From NCBI RefSeq assembly GCF_018619185.1, contig NZ_JAAXYC010000009.1, forward strand, positions 1-64,000: a DNA stretch of 64,000 nucleotides. The letters run 5' to 3'. A program made the translations under genes and the position numbers. Origin of the DNA: Streptomyces sp. McG3 (GTDB lineage: Bacteria > Actinomycetota > Actinomycetes > Streptomycetales > Streptomycetaceae). Each line of letters begins with the position of its first letter. The first letter of the stretch is position 1. A model generated the notes under the pieces. The model searched no databases. It was not told where the DNA came from and was given only the letters and a program-made list of their open reading frames with translations. Positions 41,108-50,240 of this stretch are shown here, piece after piece.

Positions 41108-42564
41108 ACTGCGGAGCCTACGACAGCGGGAAACAAGTCAGCCACGAGTGCGTCGAGCTTTGCCTGCTCCGGGAGCCATTCCGGCGCGTTCTGCGCCAAG
41201 CGCACCAGGTCGTCACGGGAGGGGAAGGGGAGCATCTTGACGTCCCCGGCGTTGACCTGGGTGTGTCCGGAGAAGGTGCGGAAGATCGCGTCGAGCGTCG
41301 AGGAGTTCAGCCAGAGCATCAGCCCGTGCGCGAGCTGAGGGTCGATAGGCCCCTTCTTCTCGTGCAGGTAGTTGGTCTTGTTGTCTAGGGCAACCGGGCC
41401 GTCGTGCTTCCAGACGCCCGCGACCACGCGCCGCTTCTCCTCCTTGGCGGAGAAACGCTTGATGACGACGTAGCGCCCTTCGGGCAGGAGTAGTTTGCGG
41501 GCGGCCTCGGTGCTGGGGGAGAAGCCCTGTGGCTTCTTGGCGGGGCGCTGTGGCCACTCGATCTCTCCGCCGCGCACGTTGGCCTGGTAGACCATCGGCA
41601 CGACATTGTCGGCGCTAAGGTCCTCGGTCAAGTGTTCGCGGTTGCGGAAGTCGACGACCTTGCCCGTGCTGACGCCCAAGCCCAAGTCGGCCAAGGTAAA
41701 CGAGACGGCCGGCGGCACGACAGCGGAGTCATCGAAGCGGACGAACCGCTCGCGGTCCCCGGGCAGGACCACGGCGCCGAACGGGACGGTACGGCGCAGC
41801 GGGACGTCGTCGTGCGCGATCGACGCCGACAGGACGACCTCTGGCTGCTGGTCGCCTCGCGTGCCAGCCACGATGACGTTTTCCTGGAGGACTCCGGTGT
41901 CAGCAAAGACTGTGTTGCGGCTCTCAAAGACGTGTAGGAGGTCGAGGCTGGTGCGGTCGAGCATCCACTGGCGGAAGGCGCGATGGTAGGTGCCGTTGGC
42001 CCAGGAGCGGGGCACGATGATCGAGATCTGGCCGCCGGGGGCAAGAGCGGCTGTAGCCCTGGCCCAGAAGGCCGTGTAGATGTTGCTGGTATCGACCAGG
42101 ACGTGGGCTGTGTGCGTACGGTGCAGGCTGCCTGCGGCGAGCTTTCCGTAGGGTGGGTTGGCAACGACAAGGTCGAACGGCCTGTCAATGAGTGCGTCGT
42201 CGTCCGTGAGGTAGTCGCCCTGCACGAGGTCGAACGTGGTGCCGTAGGTTGCCCTGCATTCCTCGAGCGTGGTCCGCAGGTAGGGCGTGACCTGCGGGTC
42301 GGTCTCCACAGCAACGACGTGAACGTCCAGGTCAGGGCGGCCTTCGTGCAGTCGGGTCACCAGCGCGGCGGTCAGTGAGCCGACCCCGGCGCCAGGATCC
42401 AGAACGCGCACCGAACGGCTCAGGGCGTCTAGGCGAGGCATCGAGGCAATCAAGGCGGCGGCTGGTGCAGGGGTAAAGAACTGCCCCAGGGCGGCCTGGG
42501 TCCGAGGGGCAAGGAAACTGAGCGCCTCCACCCGTCGCGCCTCGGTGTTCTCGATCAGTTTCAC
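41104..42564 (-). CDS. N6-adenine DNA methyltransferase (PstI-type partner)
   Basis: 486 residues. SAM motif I LDPGAGVGSL near 54, catalytic motif IV VANPPYGKL near 138, and an N-terminal ARRVEALSFLAPRTQAALGQFFTP typical of gamma-class Eco57I/M.BsuBI enzymes. The C-terminal half is the target-recognition region. It protects DNA from the adjacent endonuclease and, as first gene of the pair, stabilises element 2 as a possible addiction module. No separate controller protein is seen. Confidence 0.88.
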   Translation of the reverse strand: MKLIENTEARRVEALSFLAPRTQAALGQFFTPAPAAALIASMPRLDALSRSVRVLDPGAGVGSLTAALVTRLHEGRPDLDVHVVAVETDPQVTPYLRTTLEECRATYGTTFDLVQGDYLTDDDALIDRPFDLVVANPPYGKLAAGSLHRTHTAHVLVDTSNIYTAFWARATAALAPGGQISIIVPRSWANGTYHRAFRQWMLDRTSLDLLHVFESRNTVFADTGVLQENVIVAGTRGDQQPEVVLSASIAHDDVPLRRTVPFGAVVLPGDRERFVRFDDSAVVPPAVSFTLADLGLGVSTGKVVDFRNREHLTEDLSADNVVPMVYQANVRGGEIEWPQRPAKKPQGFSPSTEAARKLLLPEGRYVVIKRFSAKEEKRRVVAGVWKHDGPVALDNKTNYLHEKKGPIDPQLAHGLMLWLNSSTLDAIFRTFSGHTQVNAGDVKMLPFPSRDDLVRLAQNAPEWLPEQAKLDALVADLFPAVVGSAV

Positions 42565-42780
42565 GTCACGATCCTCTCACGGGGCATCCCGGGAACCGTG
42601 TGTCATGCGCTGATCGGCAAGCGTGACCGAGCCGCCGTGTGCCCAGCCAGCGGTTCTTGATCTCCCAACGTGAACCCGACTACTAAGCAGCCGGCCACTC
42701 GCCACATGAGTCGACGGCATCTGCAAACTCACGCCAGCAATCTTTGACGAAGCACAGTCGAGACAGGGAGGCACTCCGCT

Positions 42781-42807
42781 CCTGGGAGAATTCTGGGAGA
42801 TGATCTT
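42781..42807. repeat. Element 2 right arm-type repeats
   Basis: CCTGGGAGAATTCTGGGAGA followed by TGATCTT, matching 14181-14208 in base order and spacing, about 100 bp inside attachment copy 3. Confidence 0.65.
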
Positions 42808-42904
42808 CCTTCGGAGGGCAACCGAACCCTCGTCACGCCACCTCAGACCAACGCCCTGACCTGCATGTTTGCAAGCTCCGCAGGTCTCGATCTTGCTCGA
42901 ACCT

Positions 42905-42949
42905 CGTTCGGGACGAAGAGGTCGTGGGTTCAAATCCCGCCACCCCGAC
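42905..42949 (+). repeat. Attachment site copy 3 (junction of elements 2 and 3)
   Basis: 45 bp identical to the tRNA-Pro 3' part, without the 5' half of a tRNA. Followed by the shared AGCTGAAACACCAGGTCAGG flank. Confidence 0.93.
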
Positions 42950-42964
42950 AGCTGAAACACCAGG

Positions 42965-43001
42965 TCAGGGGCCTGATCCACTTAGTGGATCAGGCCCCTG
43001 A
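42965..43001 (+). terminator. Hairpin after attachment copy 3
   Basis: TCAGGGGCCTGATCCAC, loop TTA, and the exact complement: a perfect 17-bp stem. Outer stem as after copy 2, inner stem changed with compensation. Confidence 0.7.
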
Positions 43002-43018
43002 GTGGTTTCCGGGGGCGT

Positions 43019-43055
43019 CTTGGGAGCCGTTTGGGAGCCGTTTGGGAGCCGATCT
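43019..43055. repeat. Element 3 left arm-type repeats
   Basis: Three tandem copies of TTGGGAGCCG(T), followed by GATCT. Matches the CTGGGAGCC pair at 60716-60737 at the other end of element 3. Confidence 0.6.
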
Positions 43056-43190
43056 CGGGATCCGGCTCCCCGTTGGCTCCCGAAGCAGTTCGGCGTTTCT
43101 ACGATTCGGCGAGATAGCCCTCGTAGAGGGACCCCGCCCGCGTACGCTCTGGGCGTCCGACGCACCGCGCCGGGCGCACGAGGGGGCATC

Positions 43191-44591
43191 GTGGATCATC
43201 TCTTCACCGTGGACGGCCGGACGGCCACGCCGATATCGCGCACCGGGCTCGCCGCCGAGAGCCTGCTGGAGCGGCGGCACCTCCAGGAATGGGTGATCGC
43301 CCATCCCCAGGTGCTCGGGGAGTCAGTGCTCGTGATCACCGCGGAGTACGACCGGTGGGCCGACACCGACGGAGTGCCGGCCCGCGACCGGCTGGACGTG
43401 CTCGGGTTGGATGCGACAGGGCGCCTCGTCGTGGTCGAGCTGAAGCGGGGGACGGCCGACCGGGACGTGCACCTCCAGGCGATCACCTACGCCGCCCTGG
43501 TGTCCCGCTTCGACCTCGACACCCTCACCCAGGCGCACCGCGACTTCCTGTCGCGCAGGGGGCAGACCCTCGACATCGGCGCGTGCAGGCAGCGGCTGCT
43601 CGACCACGTGGACGGGGAGTGGAGCCCGGCGTTGCTCCAGCGGCCTCGGCAGGTGATCATCGCCGCCGACTTCCCCAAGCAGGTCACCCACTCCGTCGTC
43701 TGGCTTTCGGAGATGGGCATCGACATCGACCTCGTCCAGGTCGGCCTGTGGCGGGTGGAAGGGCATATCGTCGCCGGGTTCACCAAGGTCTATCCGACCC
43801 CGGAGGTCGAGGAGTTCACGCTCACCCCGACCCGGGTCGAAGGCGAGGCGGCGGCCAAGAAGCTGCAGGAACGCTCGCGTTCACGCAACGCCGTCCACGT
43901 GCTTGTCGGCGCGGGCCTGTTGCCTGATGGGACGAGGCTGCTAATGACACCGCGCCACGGTGTGACGGAAGCGATCCGCGCCGAGATCCGGGCGTGGGTG
44001 GCGCAGGACACCGGCCGGGCAGCCGCCACCTGGACCAATGACACCGCCAAGCCACTGGTCTGGGACGCGGACGGAGCCTCCTACTCCCCTACCGGGCTGG
44101 CCAACCACATCTTCACGAACGTGACCGGACGCACCGCCGACGGCATACAGGGAACGACGTGGTGGGACGTGGACACCGCCCATGTGCCCGCCGACGTCGA
44201 CCCCGACGCATGGGCCACGCTCGCAGGGTCCGACCTCACCGGGCTGGCCAGGCAGCTCAGCGGCACTCGCAAGGACTGGACCGGGCTGCACACTCTGCTG
44301 AGCGGTGTCCCGGCTGGGCGATGGACCACCTACGGCGACCTGGCGGCGGCGGTCGGGAGCCATGCCGTCCCCATAGGTCAACACCTCGGCACCTGCGGTC
44401 GATGCCCCAACCCCTGGCGCGTCCTCACGGCCGCCGGGAAGGTCAGCCCCGGCTTCCAGTGGCCCGACCCCTCGCGTACGGACACCGCCGCATCCCTCCT
44501 GATCAGGGAAGGCGTGCGCTTCGATGGGGACACCGCCGACCCGGACCAGCGCCTGCGCCAGGACGAGCTCCGACACGTCCTCGACGGCTGA
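43191..44591 (+). CDS. NucS-like nuclease fused to alkyltransferase-like domain
   Basis: 466 residues. The N-terminal domain (about 1-200) looks like a DUF91/EndoMS-NucS-type nuclease: LQEWVIAHPQVLGE, RLDVLGLDATGRLVVVELKRG (D...ELK catalytic set) and YAALVSRFDLDTL. The C-terminal domain (about 380-455) resembles the alkylguanine-methyltransferase/ATL fold: VPAGRWTTYGDLAAAVGS, IGQHLGTC and NPWRVLTAAGKVSPGFQW, where the usual PCHR active-site block is replaced by NPWRV, so it probably recognises lesions without alkyl transfer. GTG at 43191 has GAGGGG upstream. It is convergent with metG. Confidence 0.75.
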   Translation: MDHLFTVDGRTATPISRTGLAAESLLERRHLQEWVIAHPQVLGESVLVITAEYDRWADTDGVPARDRLDVLGLDATGRLVVVELKRGTADRDVHLQAITYAALVSRFDLDTLTQAHRDFLSRRGQTLDIGACRQRLLDHVDGEWSPALLQRPRQVIIAADFPKQVTHSVVWLSEMGIDIDLVQVGLWRVEGHIVAGFTKVYPTPEVEEFTLTPTRVEGEAAAKKLQERSRSRNAVHVLVGAGLLPDGTRLLMTPRHGVTEAIRAEIRAWVAQDTGRAAATWTNDTAKPLVWDADGASYSPTGLANHIFTNVTGRTADGIQGTTWWDVDTAHVPADVDPDAWATLAGSDLTGLARQLSGTRKDWTGLHTLLSGVPAGRWTTYGDLAAAVGSHAVPIGQHLGTCGRCPNPWRVLTAAGKVSPGFQWPDPSRTDTAASLLIREGVRFDGDTADPDQRLRQDELRHVLDG

Positions 44592-44633
44592 GAGCCCTTC
44601 GAAGCCCTCAGCCCATCGTGACCGGTCCCTGGC

Positions 44634-46355
44634 TCAGGCGTCAGCCCCGCCGAAGCGCTCGCGGTAGGACTCCAGGTCCTCCTCCGTGATCTTCGCGAAG
44701 AGCACCGGCGGCACGGTGAACGGCGTGCCGGCCGGGACAGCGTCCAGGGACTTCGTCTGCTCGGCGGTCACCCAGGTCGCGGTGTCGTTCTCCAAGGCGA
44801 AGGCCCCGCGCATGGCGGCGGCCGAGGCCGGGATGAACGGCTCGGAGACGACCGAGTAGAGGTGGATGAGGTTCATCGCCGTGCGCAGGGTCAGGGCCGC
44901 GCCGTCCGGGTCGGTCTTGATCTCCAACCAGGGGGCCTTCTCCTCCAGGTAGGAGTTGCCCGCCGACCACAGGGCACGCAGGGCGGCGCCGGCCTTGCGG
45001 TACTGGAGAGCGTCCATGTGCTCCTCGTACTCGGCCAGCAGCCGCGCGATCTCCTCGCCGAGCTTCGTCTCCGCCTCGCCGGCCACCGCGCCTGCGGGAA
45101 CCTCGTCGCCGAAGCGCTTGCGGGAGAAGGAGAGCACGCGGTTGACGAAGTTGCCGAGGGTGTCGGCCAAGTCCTTGTTGACTGTGGCGGCGAAGTGCTC
45201 CCAGGTGAAGGAGGAGTCATCCGACTCGGGGGCGTTGGCGATCAAGAAGTAGCGCCAGTAGTCGGCCGGGAGTGACTCCAGCGCGGCGTCGGTGAAGATG
45301 CCGCGCTTCTGGGAGGTGGAGAACTTGCCGCCGTAGTACGTGAGCCAGTTGAAGCCCTTGACGACGTCGACCTTCTTCCACGGCTCGCGGACACCGAGCT
45401 CCGTGGCCGGGAACATCACCGTGTGGAACGGGACGTTGTCCTTCGCCATGAACTGGGTGTAGCGGACGGTGTCGTCGGCCTCGTACCACCACGACTTCCA
45501 GTCGCGCCTCTCGCCGTTCGGGGCGGCGTCCGACCACTCCTTCGTCGCGCCGATGTACTCGATCGGGGCGTCGAACCAGACGTAGAAGACCTTGCCCTCG
45601 GCCGCCAGCTCCGGCCAGGTGTCCGCCGGGACCGGCACGCCCCAGTCCAGGTCGCGGGTGATCGCCCGGTCGTGCAGACCCTCGGTCAGCCACTTGCGGG
45701 CGATGGAGGACGACAGGTGCGGCCAGTCGGCCTCGTGCCGCGCCACCCACACCTCGACCTCGTGCTGGAGCTTCGACTGGAGCAGGAACAGGTGCTTGGT
45801 CTCGCGGACCTCCAGCTCCGTGGAGCCGCTGATCGCGGAGCGCGGGTCCAGCAGGTCGGTCGGGTCCAGGACGCGGGTGCAGTTTTCGCACTGGTCGCCG
45901 CGCGCCTTGTCGTAACCGCAGTGCGGGCAGGTCCCCTCGACGTACCGGTCAGGGAGGAAACGACCGTCGACCGGCGAGTACACCTGGCGGATCGCCCGCT
46001 CCTCGATGAAGCCGTTCTCGTTCAGCTGCCGCGCGAAGTGCTGGGTGATCTCGACGTTCTGCTGCGAAGAACTACGTCCGAAATAGTCAAAGGCCAGCTG
46101 GAAGCCGTCGTACACGGCCTTCTGCGCGTCGTGAGCCTGCGCGCAGAACTCCGCCACCGACGTGCCGGCCGCCTTGGCCGCCAGCTCGGCGGGCGTCCCG
46201 TGCTCGTCGGTCGCGCAGATGTACAGGACGTCGTGACCACGCTGGCGGAGGTACCGGGAGTACACGTCCGCCGGAAGCATCGACCCGACCATGTTGCCCA
46301 GGTGCTTGATCCCGTTGATGTAGGGAAGCGCGCTGGTTACCAGGTGTCGAGCCAT
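44634..46355 (-). CDS. metG: Methionyl-tRNA synthetase
   Basis: 573 residues, full length. HIGH region [15 protein letters not shown], zinc knuckle [17 protein letters not shown] near 140-156, KMSKS as KFSTSQKRG near 345 and the helical anticodon domain. It charges tRNA-Met in the cytosol. ATG at 46355 has GGAG nine bases upstream and gives the normal [20 protein letters not shown] start. It lies inside the att boundaries of element 3; whether the genome has another metG cannot be seen from here. No T-box-like leader was recognised upstream (46356-46795). Confidence 0.93.
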   Translation of the reverse strand: MARHLVTSALPYINGIKHLGNMVGSMLPADVYSRYLRQRGHDVLYICATDEHGTPAELAAKAAGTSVAEFCAQAHDAQKAVYDGFQLAFDYFGRSSSQQNVEITQHFARQLNENGFIEERAIRQVYSPVDGRFLPDRYVEGTCPHCGYDKARGDQCENCTRVLDPTDLLDPRSAISGSTELEVRETKHLFLLQSKLQHEVEVWVARHEADWPHLSSSIARKWLTEGLHDRAITRDLDWGVPVPADTWPELAAEGKVFYVWFDAPIEYIGATKEWSDAAPNGERRDWKSWWYEADDTVRYTQFMAKDNVPFHTVMFPATELGVREPWKKVDVVKGFNWLTYYGGKFSTSQKRGIFTDAALESLPADYWRYFLIANAPESDDSSFTWEHFAATVNKDLADTLGNFVNRVLSFSRKRFGDEVPAGAVAGEAETKLGEEIARLLAEYEEHMDALQYRKAGAALRALWSAGNSYLEEKAPWLEIKTDPDGAALTLRTAMNLIHLYSVVSEPFIPASAAAMRGAFALENDTATWVTAEQTKSLDAVPAGTPFTVPPVLFAKITEEDLESYRERFGGADA

Positions 46356-46795
46356 CCTTGGATGCTCCATTTCGTACGTTTGGCGCCTGGCGGCAGTGCC
46401 ACGGCGGACCGAAGTCGGGAGGGTGCAGCAGGCGCGACCGCGCAAGGTCGCTCAACCGTGTCACGCATGGTGACGGCCGGATCTGCAAGCCGCCGCAATC
46501 GTATGGCACCCGGGGGCCACTCCGCCGGGTCGTTTACCGGCGGCCGGGCTCGCGCGGAAAGGCGCTCGGCCGTCCGAGACAGGCGGCCAAGCAAGTCTCG
46601 AACGGCCGAGGCGGTCCTCATATTAGGCCCGTATGTCCGTGGTTACGCATCCCCCTCTTCATCCGAGGCCCAATAGGCGGTCCGTATGATCCGAGAACCA
46701 ACTTCCAGCAGGACCGTGTGCTCCCGATCGGACTTCACCCCTGCGATCGGGAAGTCCGGGTGCCTCGCGCCGCCCAGACTTCGCCTCGGCCCGTG

Positions 46796-47472
46796 TTACC
46801 GGCGTACACGCAGGAGGGCGTCGAGCACGTGCACGGGCGACGTGGGATACATCGACAAGCGGGCAGCGAGTGCTGCGTCCCACTGCTCTGTCAGGCCGAG
46901 CATGAGGCGCTTGCGCATGCCAGGGGTGACGTGGGCATAGCGTGCTGAGACGGAGCCGTCGATGTCTCCCATGCGCTGGTCCATGAGGACCTTCTCGGTG
47001 CCAAGGTCCTCCATCACGGTCCTGTGGGTGTGGCGCAGTCCGTGGGGCGTGAGGCCCTTGGCGATCGGGAGCCAGCAGGCGTCGGCCCGTTGGCCGGCGC
47101 CGCGTCCTCGTGCGGGGACTCCGGGCCACGGCTCGCCTAGTAGCGGTACGGGGCGTGCTTCCTGCGGTGCCTTCTTCGGATACCAGCCCGATACCGCTGG
47201 GGTGAACAGCCACGTCGCGAATCCGTTCCTGCGCCAGTGGACCGCAGGCTCAACCACCGTGCCGCCTCGTACGAACCCAAGATCCGTGATGGCCTCCTCC
47301 ACCCGTATTCGCGTCGCCTCGGTGACGCGATCGGGGTGGTTGAGGACGTTGGACACCGTCCCAGTGGAGACTTCGGCCCGGCGTGCGACATCAACGAGTT
47401 TCGCGCCCTGGTGCCCTCCGGTGCGAGCTGCACCCTGTCCGCGGAAGACGTAGGTCCTGCCGTGGCAGGGGG
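46796..47472 (-). pseudogene. N-terminally truncated LacI-insert integrase (element 3)
   Basis: About 225 residues equivalent to the C-terminal half of the element 2 integrase: HGRTYVFRGQG, the LacI HTH KLVDVARRAEVSTGTVSNVLN, the LRHTHRT box, MGDIDGSVSARYAHV with the tyrosine. The first catalytic arginine and all N-terminal DNA-binding domains are missing, so it should be inactive. Homology stops abruptly near 47472, where an Imm21-like gene begins. Two changes (GDIDG for GHIDG) also affect the active site. Confidence 0.85.
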
Positions 47473-48050
47473 ATGGGCAGCATCTGGACCAGGCCGACCC
47501 AGTTCTCTTCGTCCGCCTTGGTATGGGTGGCTCGGACCCTCCAGCGGCCAGCGGGCAGCGCAACCGGCGCCTGGGAGGGCATCCCGCCGCCGGGATACTC
47601 GGTGTCGAGCGCGGAACCTGCTTCGGCAGAGTCCATGAGTGTGGCTGGTCCGTCTGATGACCACGTGCCGCACTCCTCCCACTCAGTGGCGGGGTTTGCA
47701 AGAACAGCCCTGGCCGCCGCCTTCAGCCCGGCCTCGGAGTCAGCCGCAAGCCACCGCAGGAAGGCCCGATGCTCGGGTAGAAAACAGCTGGTGGCTGGCT
47801 CGTCCGCCAACACCAGTGCTTGCGCACCGTTCTCGCCAACGGTGATCACACCAGCCAAACCGTCCACCGCGCAGGCCCGGTCGTAGTCGTCTGGAGCGGT
47901 GGCGTCCCCCACCATGACCCCGGTCTCCGTACACCCACGCCATGCAGCCAACGCGGAGACGGGGACAGCGATCAAAGGCCCGCCCATCGACTCCGCCCAG
48001 ACAGGGGAGGTGCAGGACGCATGGGCTTCGGGAGACGAAGAAACGCTCAT
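47391..48050 (-). CDS. Imm21-like immunity protein, 3' end replaced
   Basis: About 220 residues; the first 190 match the Imm21 immunity family (ESMGGPLIAVPVSALAAWRG, DYDRACAVDG, FLRWLAADSEAGL, WRVRATHTKADEENWVGLVQMLP). Such proteins neutralise polymorphic toxins; no toxin gene is adjacent. From about 47472 the frame runs into integrase DNA out of frame, so the last 28 residues are foreign. The core may be complete. ATG at 48050 begins the conserved part. The IS element lies about 100 bp upstream and may separate it from its promoter. Confidence 0.68.
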   Translation of the reverse strand: MSVSSSPEAHASCTSPVWAESMGGPLIAVPVSALAAWRGCTETGVMVGDATAPDDYDRACAVDGLAGVITVGENGAQALVLADEPATSCFLPEHRAFLRWLAADSEAGLKAAARAVLANPATEWEECGTWSSDGPATLMDSAEAGSALDTEYPGGGMPSQAPVALPAGRWRVRATHTKADEENWVGLVQMLPIPLPRQDLRLPRTGCSSHRRAPGRETR

Positions 48051-48164
48051 GACGTCAGTGTGCCCTCGCCCACTGACAACGCCCACGGTGGCGACTGGCA
48101 CCAGGGCAAAAACGGCCCAGGGTCTCCCGCACCTGCAGTTACGGGACAGCCCTTACTGATCGTT

Positions 48165-48640
48165 TCAGAATGAGGTTCTGAGCCGTCTCAAGCAGATGAT
48201 GCTGCAGGCGAGTTGGAGGAGGCCCAGGTGAAGGTCGGCGCGTATCTCGTAGCGGATGCGGAGCCGTTTGAACTGGTGGAGCCAGGCAAAGGTCCGCTCG
48301 ACAACCCATCGAGTCTTGCCCAGGCCGGAACCGTGCAGGGCACCACGTCGGGCGATCTTGGGAGTGATGCCGCGAGCCCTGATGAGACGGCGGTACTTGT
48401 CGAAGTCGTAGCCGCGGTCGGCGAACAGCCGCCGGGGCCGGTGCCTTGGCCGGCCGCGCAGACCACGAATACGGGGCATCGCGTCCAGCAGGGGCATGAG
48501 CTGAGTGACGTCGTGACGGTTTCCGCTGGTCAGAGAGACAGCGAGCGGAGTTCCGTTCCGATCGACGATCAGGTGGTGCTTGCTGCCCGGCCGCGCTCGG
48601 TCAACCGGCGAAGGTCCGGTGTGAGCCCCCCTTTGAGGGC
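48165..48640 (-). CDS. IS5-family transposase, second frame (OrfB)
   Basis: C-terminal DDE part: SKHHLIVDRNGTPLAVSLTSGNRHD, RRLFADRGYDFDKYR (second Asp) and WVVERTFAWLHQFKRLRIRYE (Glu). It is expressed as an OrfAB fusion by -1 frameshifting, the usual arrangement in IS427-group elements; the upstream end is therefore the slip region rather than an independent start. Confidence 0.87.
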
Positions 48641-48973
48641 CCTGACGTGCGAGGCATCGATCGCCGCGTCGTCCATCTCCAGCAGTCCGTCTCTGCGAAG
48701 CTCTGCCAGCAGGACTTCGTGCAGGCGGGGCCACACTCCAGCCTCGGTCCAGTCCCGCATACGACGCCAGGCCGTCACCCCACTGCACCCGACAAGCTCA
48801 GCGGGGACGTCCCGCCAGCTCACACTCTTGCGCAGCACGTAAACGATCCCGCACAGAGCAGCACGGTCATCGGCAGGCAACCGCCCCGGGTAGCGGTGCC
48901 GACGCGGAGCACGAGCCGGCAGCAGCGGAGCCACACGTTCCCACAGGTCATCAGACACAAGATCAGCAGACAC
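48569..48973 (-). CDS. IS5-family transposase, first frame (OrfA)
   Basis: 134 residues with the DUF4096 N-terminal domain (LVSDDLWERVAPLLPARAPR, GIVYVLRKSVSWRDVPAEL) and the first catalytic region MDDAAIDASHVRALKGG. Translation past this point to the second frame needs a slip at the AAAGGGGGG run (plus-strand 48626-48634). Confidence 0.88.
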   Translation of the reverse strand: MSADLVSDDLWERVAPLLPARAPRRHRYPGRLPADDRAALCGIVYVLRKSVSWRDVPAELVGCSGVTAWRRMRDWTEAGVWPRLHEVLLAELRRDGLLEMDDAAIDASHVRALKGGLTPDLRRLTERGRAASTT

Positions 48974-49164
48974 CCAACAGATCCTGCCGACACATCACCC
49001 AACCGCCAAGGGGCACAGCAAACTTCATTCTGAAACGATCAGTTAGTCGACGATGAAATCGGGAGCTCGCCGCCTCCGGCCTGAGCAAAACATCTCGCAC
49101 CCTAGTGCCCACGGTCAGCGGGACAACCGGCCCCAGTCCCCGGCAGACCGGCTGCCGTTCTGAC

Positions 49165-49821
49165 TCACGGAGTGTCGAGATCTAGGTACGTATCCGTAGC
49201 GGGGTGGGGCCATGGGAGTTCTTCGTAGTCGATCACCTGCTGCGCGATGTGAGCCTTGGCCTCTATCGTTAGCTTTTCAATGTCATGAACGACACCACCA
49301 TGAGTGCGCCGACGCCCATCATGCACCGTGTCCCACTTACTCTTCTTGCTCTGGCGGGTCGTCGCCCCCTGCTCTTTGCTGCCGAAGCCCTTGAGCTTGC
49401 TGTTCCAGACTGGCGTGTATCCGACCCTCAGCGCGTTCTCCCCCAGATCGGCGTGAACGTCAGGCAGCAGGAGGGCCCGAAACCGGAACTCCACGATCGG
49501 CAGGCCGCCTTCCATGATCGACAGACGGTGTTGCTTAAGCCTGCTATGAAGGGGGTATCGCTCCCGAACCCTCTCCCCAGTAGCGCTGTTACTGGAAAGG
49601 GCCTGCCCCGCGTAAACGGGGATTTGGAGGCTGGCGAGCGGCAGATACATGTCCACGCTCGCACCGCGAAAGTACAGGGCATACAGCCCTGAACCCTCGA
49701 ACCTCGAGATCTCGTGGGTCATGGAGACCAGAGGTTGCCGCTCGAAGGTCTCGCAGATGGTGTTCGCGATCTGCTCGGTTGACAGAGGGTCGAACCACGC
49801 GGGGGCGTACTCGGCAGGCAT
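49165..49821 (-). CDS. Eco29kI-type restriction endonuclease
   Basis: 218 residues of the Eco29kI family, a GIY-YIG-like type II nuclease: ISRFEGSGLYALYFRG (GIY equivalent near 45), IPVYAGQAL (YIG equivalent), RLKQHRLSI, YTPVWNSKLKGFGSKEQGA and KWDTVHDGRR. Prototype enzymes cut CCGCGG. ATG at 49821 has AGGAAG upstream; the longer frame is a weaker choice. Divergent from the C5 methyltransferase at 50241, its likely partner. Confidence 0.82.
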   Translation of the reverse strand: MPAEYAPAWFDPLSTEQIANTICETFERQPLVSMTHEISRFEGSGLYALYFRGASVDMYLPLASLQIPVYAGQALSSNSATGERVRERYPLHSRLKQHRLSIMEGGLPIVEFRFRALLLPDVHADLGENALRVGYTPVWNSKLKGFGSKEQGATTRQSKKSKWDTVHDGRRRTHGGVVHDIEKLTIEAKAHIAQQVIDYEELPWPHPATDTYLDLDTP

Positions 49822-49919
49822 GGCTTCCTGATCGGTGATCGGCCCGTCTGCGGGAAGACCCCGCTGGAACGGACTAGGTCGACTACTACGTGTCCTGCTC
49901 ACCCGTCGGCACGAAGAGG

Positions 49920-50177
49920 TCATCCTCGGCGATCCCCCGGGCGGCGTCTCGGTAACTCTGCCAGACCGGCAGTACCGCCAGGCGCTCTTGTGCTCGCTCG
50001 GGAACTCCGGGTACCGAAAAGCCTCACTGCGCGGGCCAGTCGATCACCAAGGGCCTTGGTGATGCTCAGCCGAAAATCATCGTGGCGGGCGCCCGGGCCG
50101 ACCGACCTGGCCGCCTGCGCCATCCCCCTGACCCTCTCCGCCGTGTTGATCACCACGAACTCTATGGTCTTGCTCAC
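49920..50177 (-). CDS. Possible small protein between R and M genes
   Basis: 85 residues from GTG 50177. The first half (KTIEFVVINTAERVRGMAQAARS...DDFRLSITKALGDRLARAV) reads like a real protein, the second half does not. It could be a small regulator of the R-M pair or a decayed fragment. No family recognised and no clear ribosome site. Confidence 0.3.
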   Translation of the reverse strand: MSKTIEFVVINTAERVRGMAQAARSVGPGARHDDFRLSITKALGDRLARAVRLFGTRSSRASTRAPGGTAGLAELPRRRPGDRRG

Positions 50178-50240
50178 TTTTAGGCGACCCGTTCGAGTGA
50201 TGGTTCGCCATGATCACCAACTCCGCGGTATGGTTTCGCC

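Larger units (their letters stand above)
48156..49042 (-). mobile_element. Complete IS5-family insertion sequence
   Basis: 887 bp bounded by 22-bp inverted repeats (CTGATCGTTTCAGAATGA plus four bases, one mismatch) at 48156-48177 and 49021-49042. The flanks are TTA on both sides (48153-48155 and 49043-49045), a 3-bp target duplication. The element appears intact and recent. Confidence 0.92.

Noticed and set aside
46356-46795. T-box riboswitch upstream of metG
   Set aside because: No T-box consensus or specifier-loop hairpin could be found; the region before the TyrRS start likewise showed none.
48165-48973. Frameshifted transposase as a dead gene
   Set aside because: The AAAGGGGGG slip run and intact inverted repeats fit the normal programmed frameshift of this IS group.
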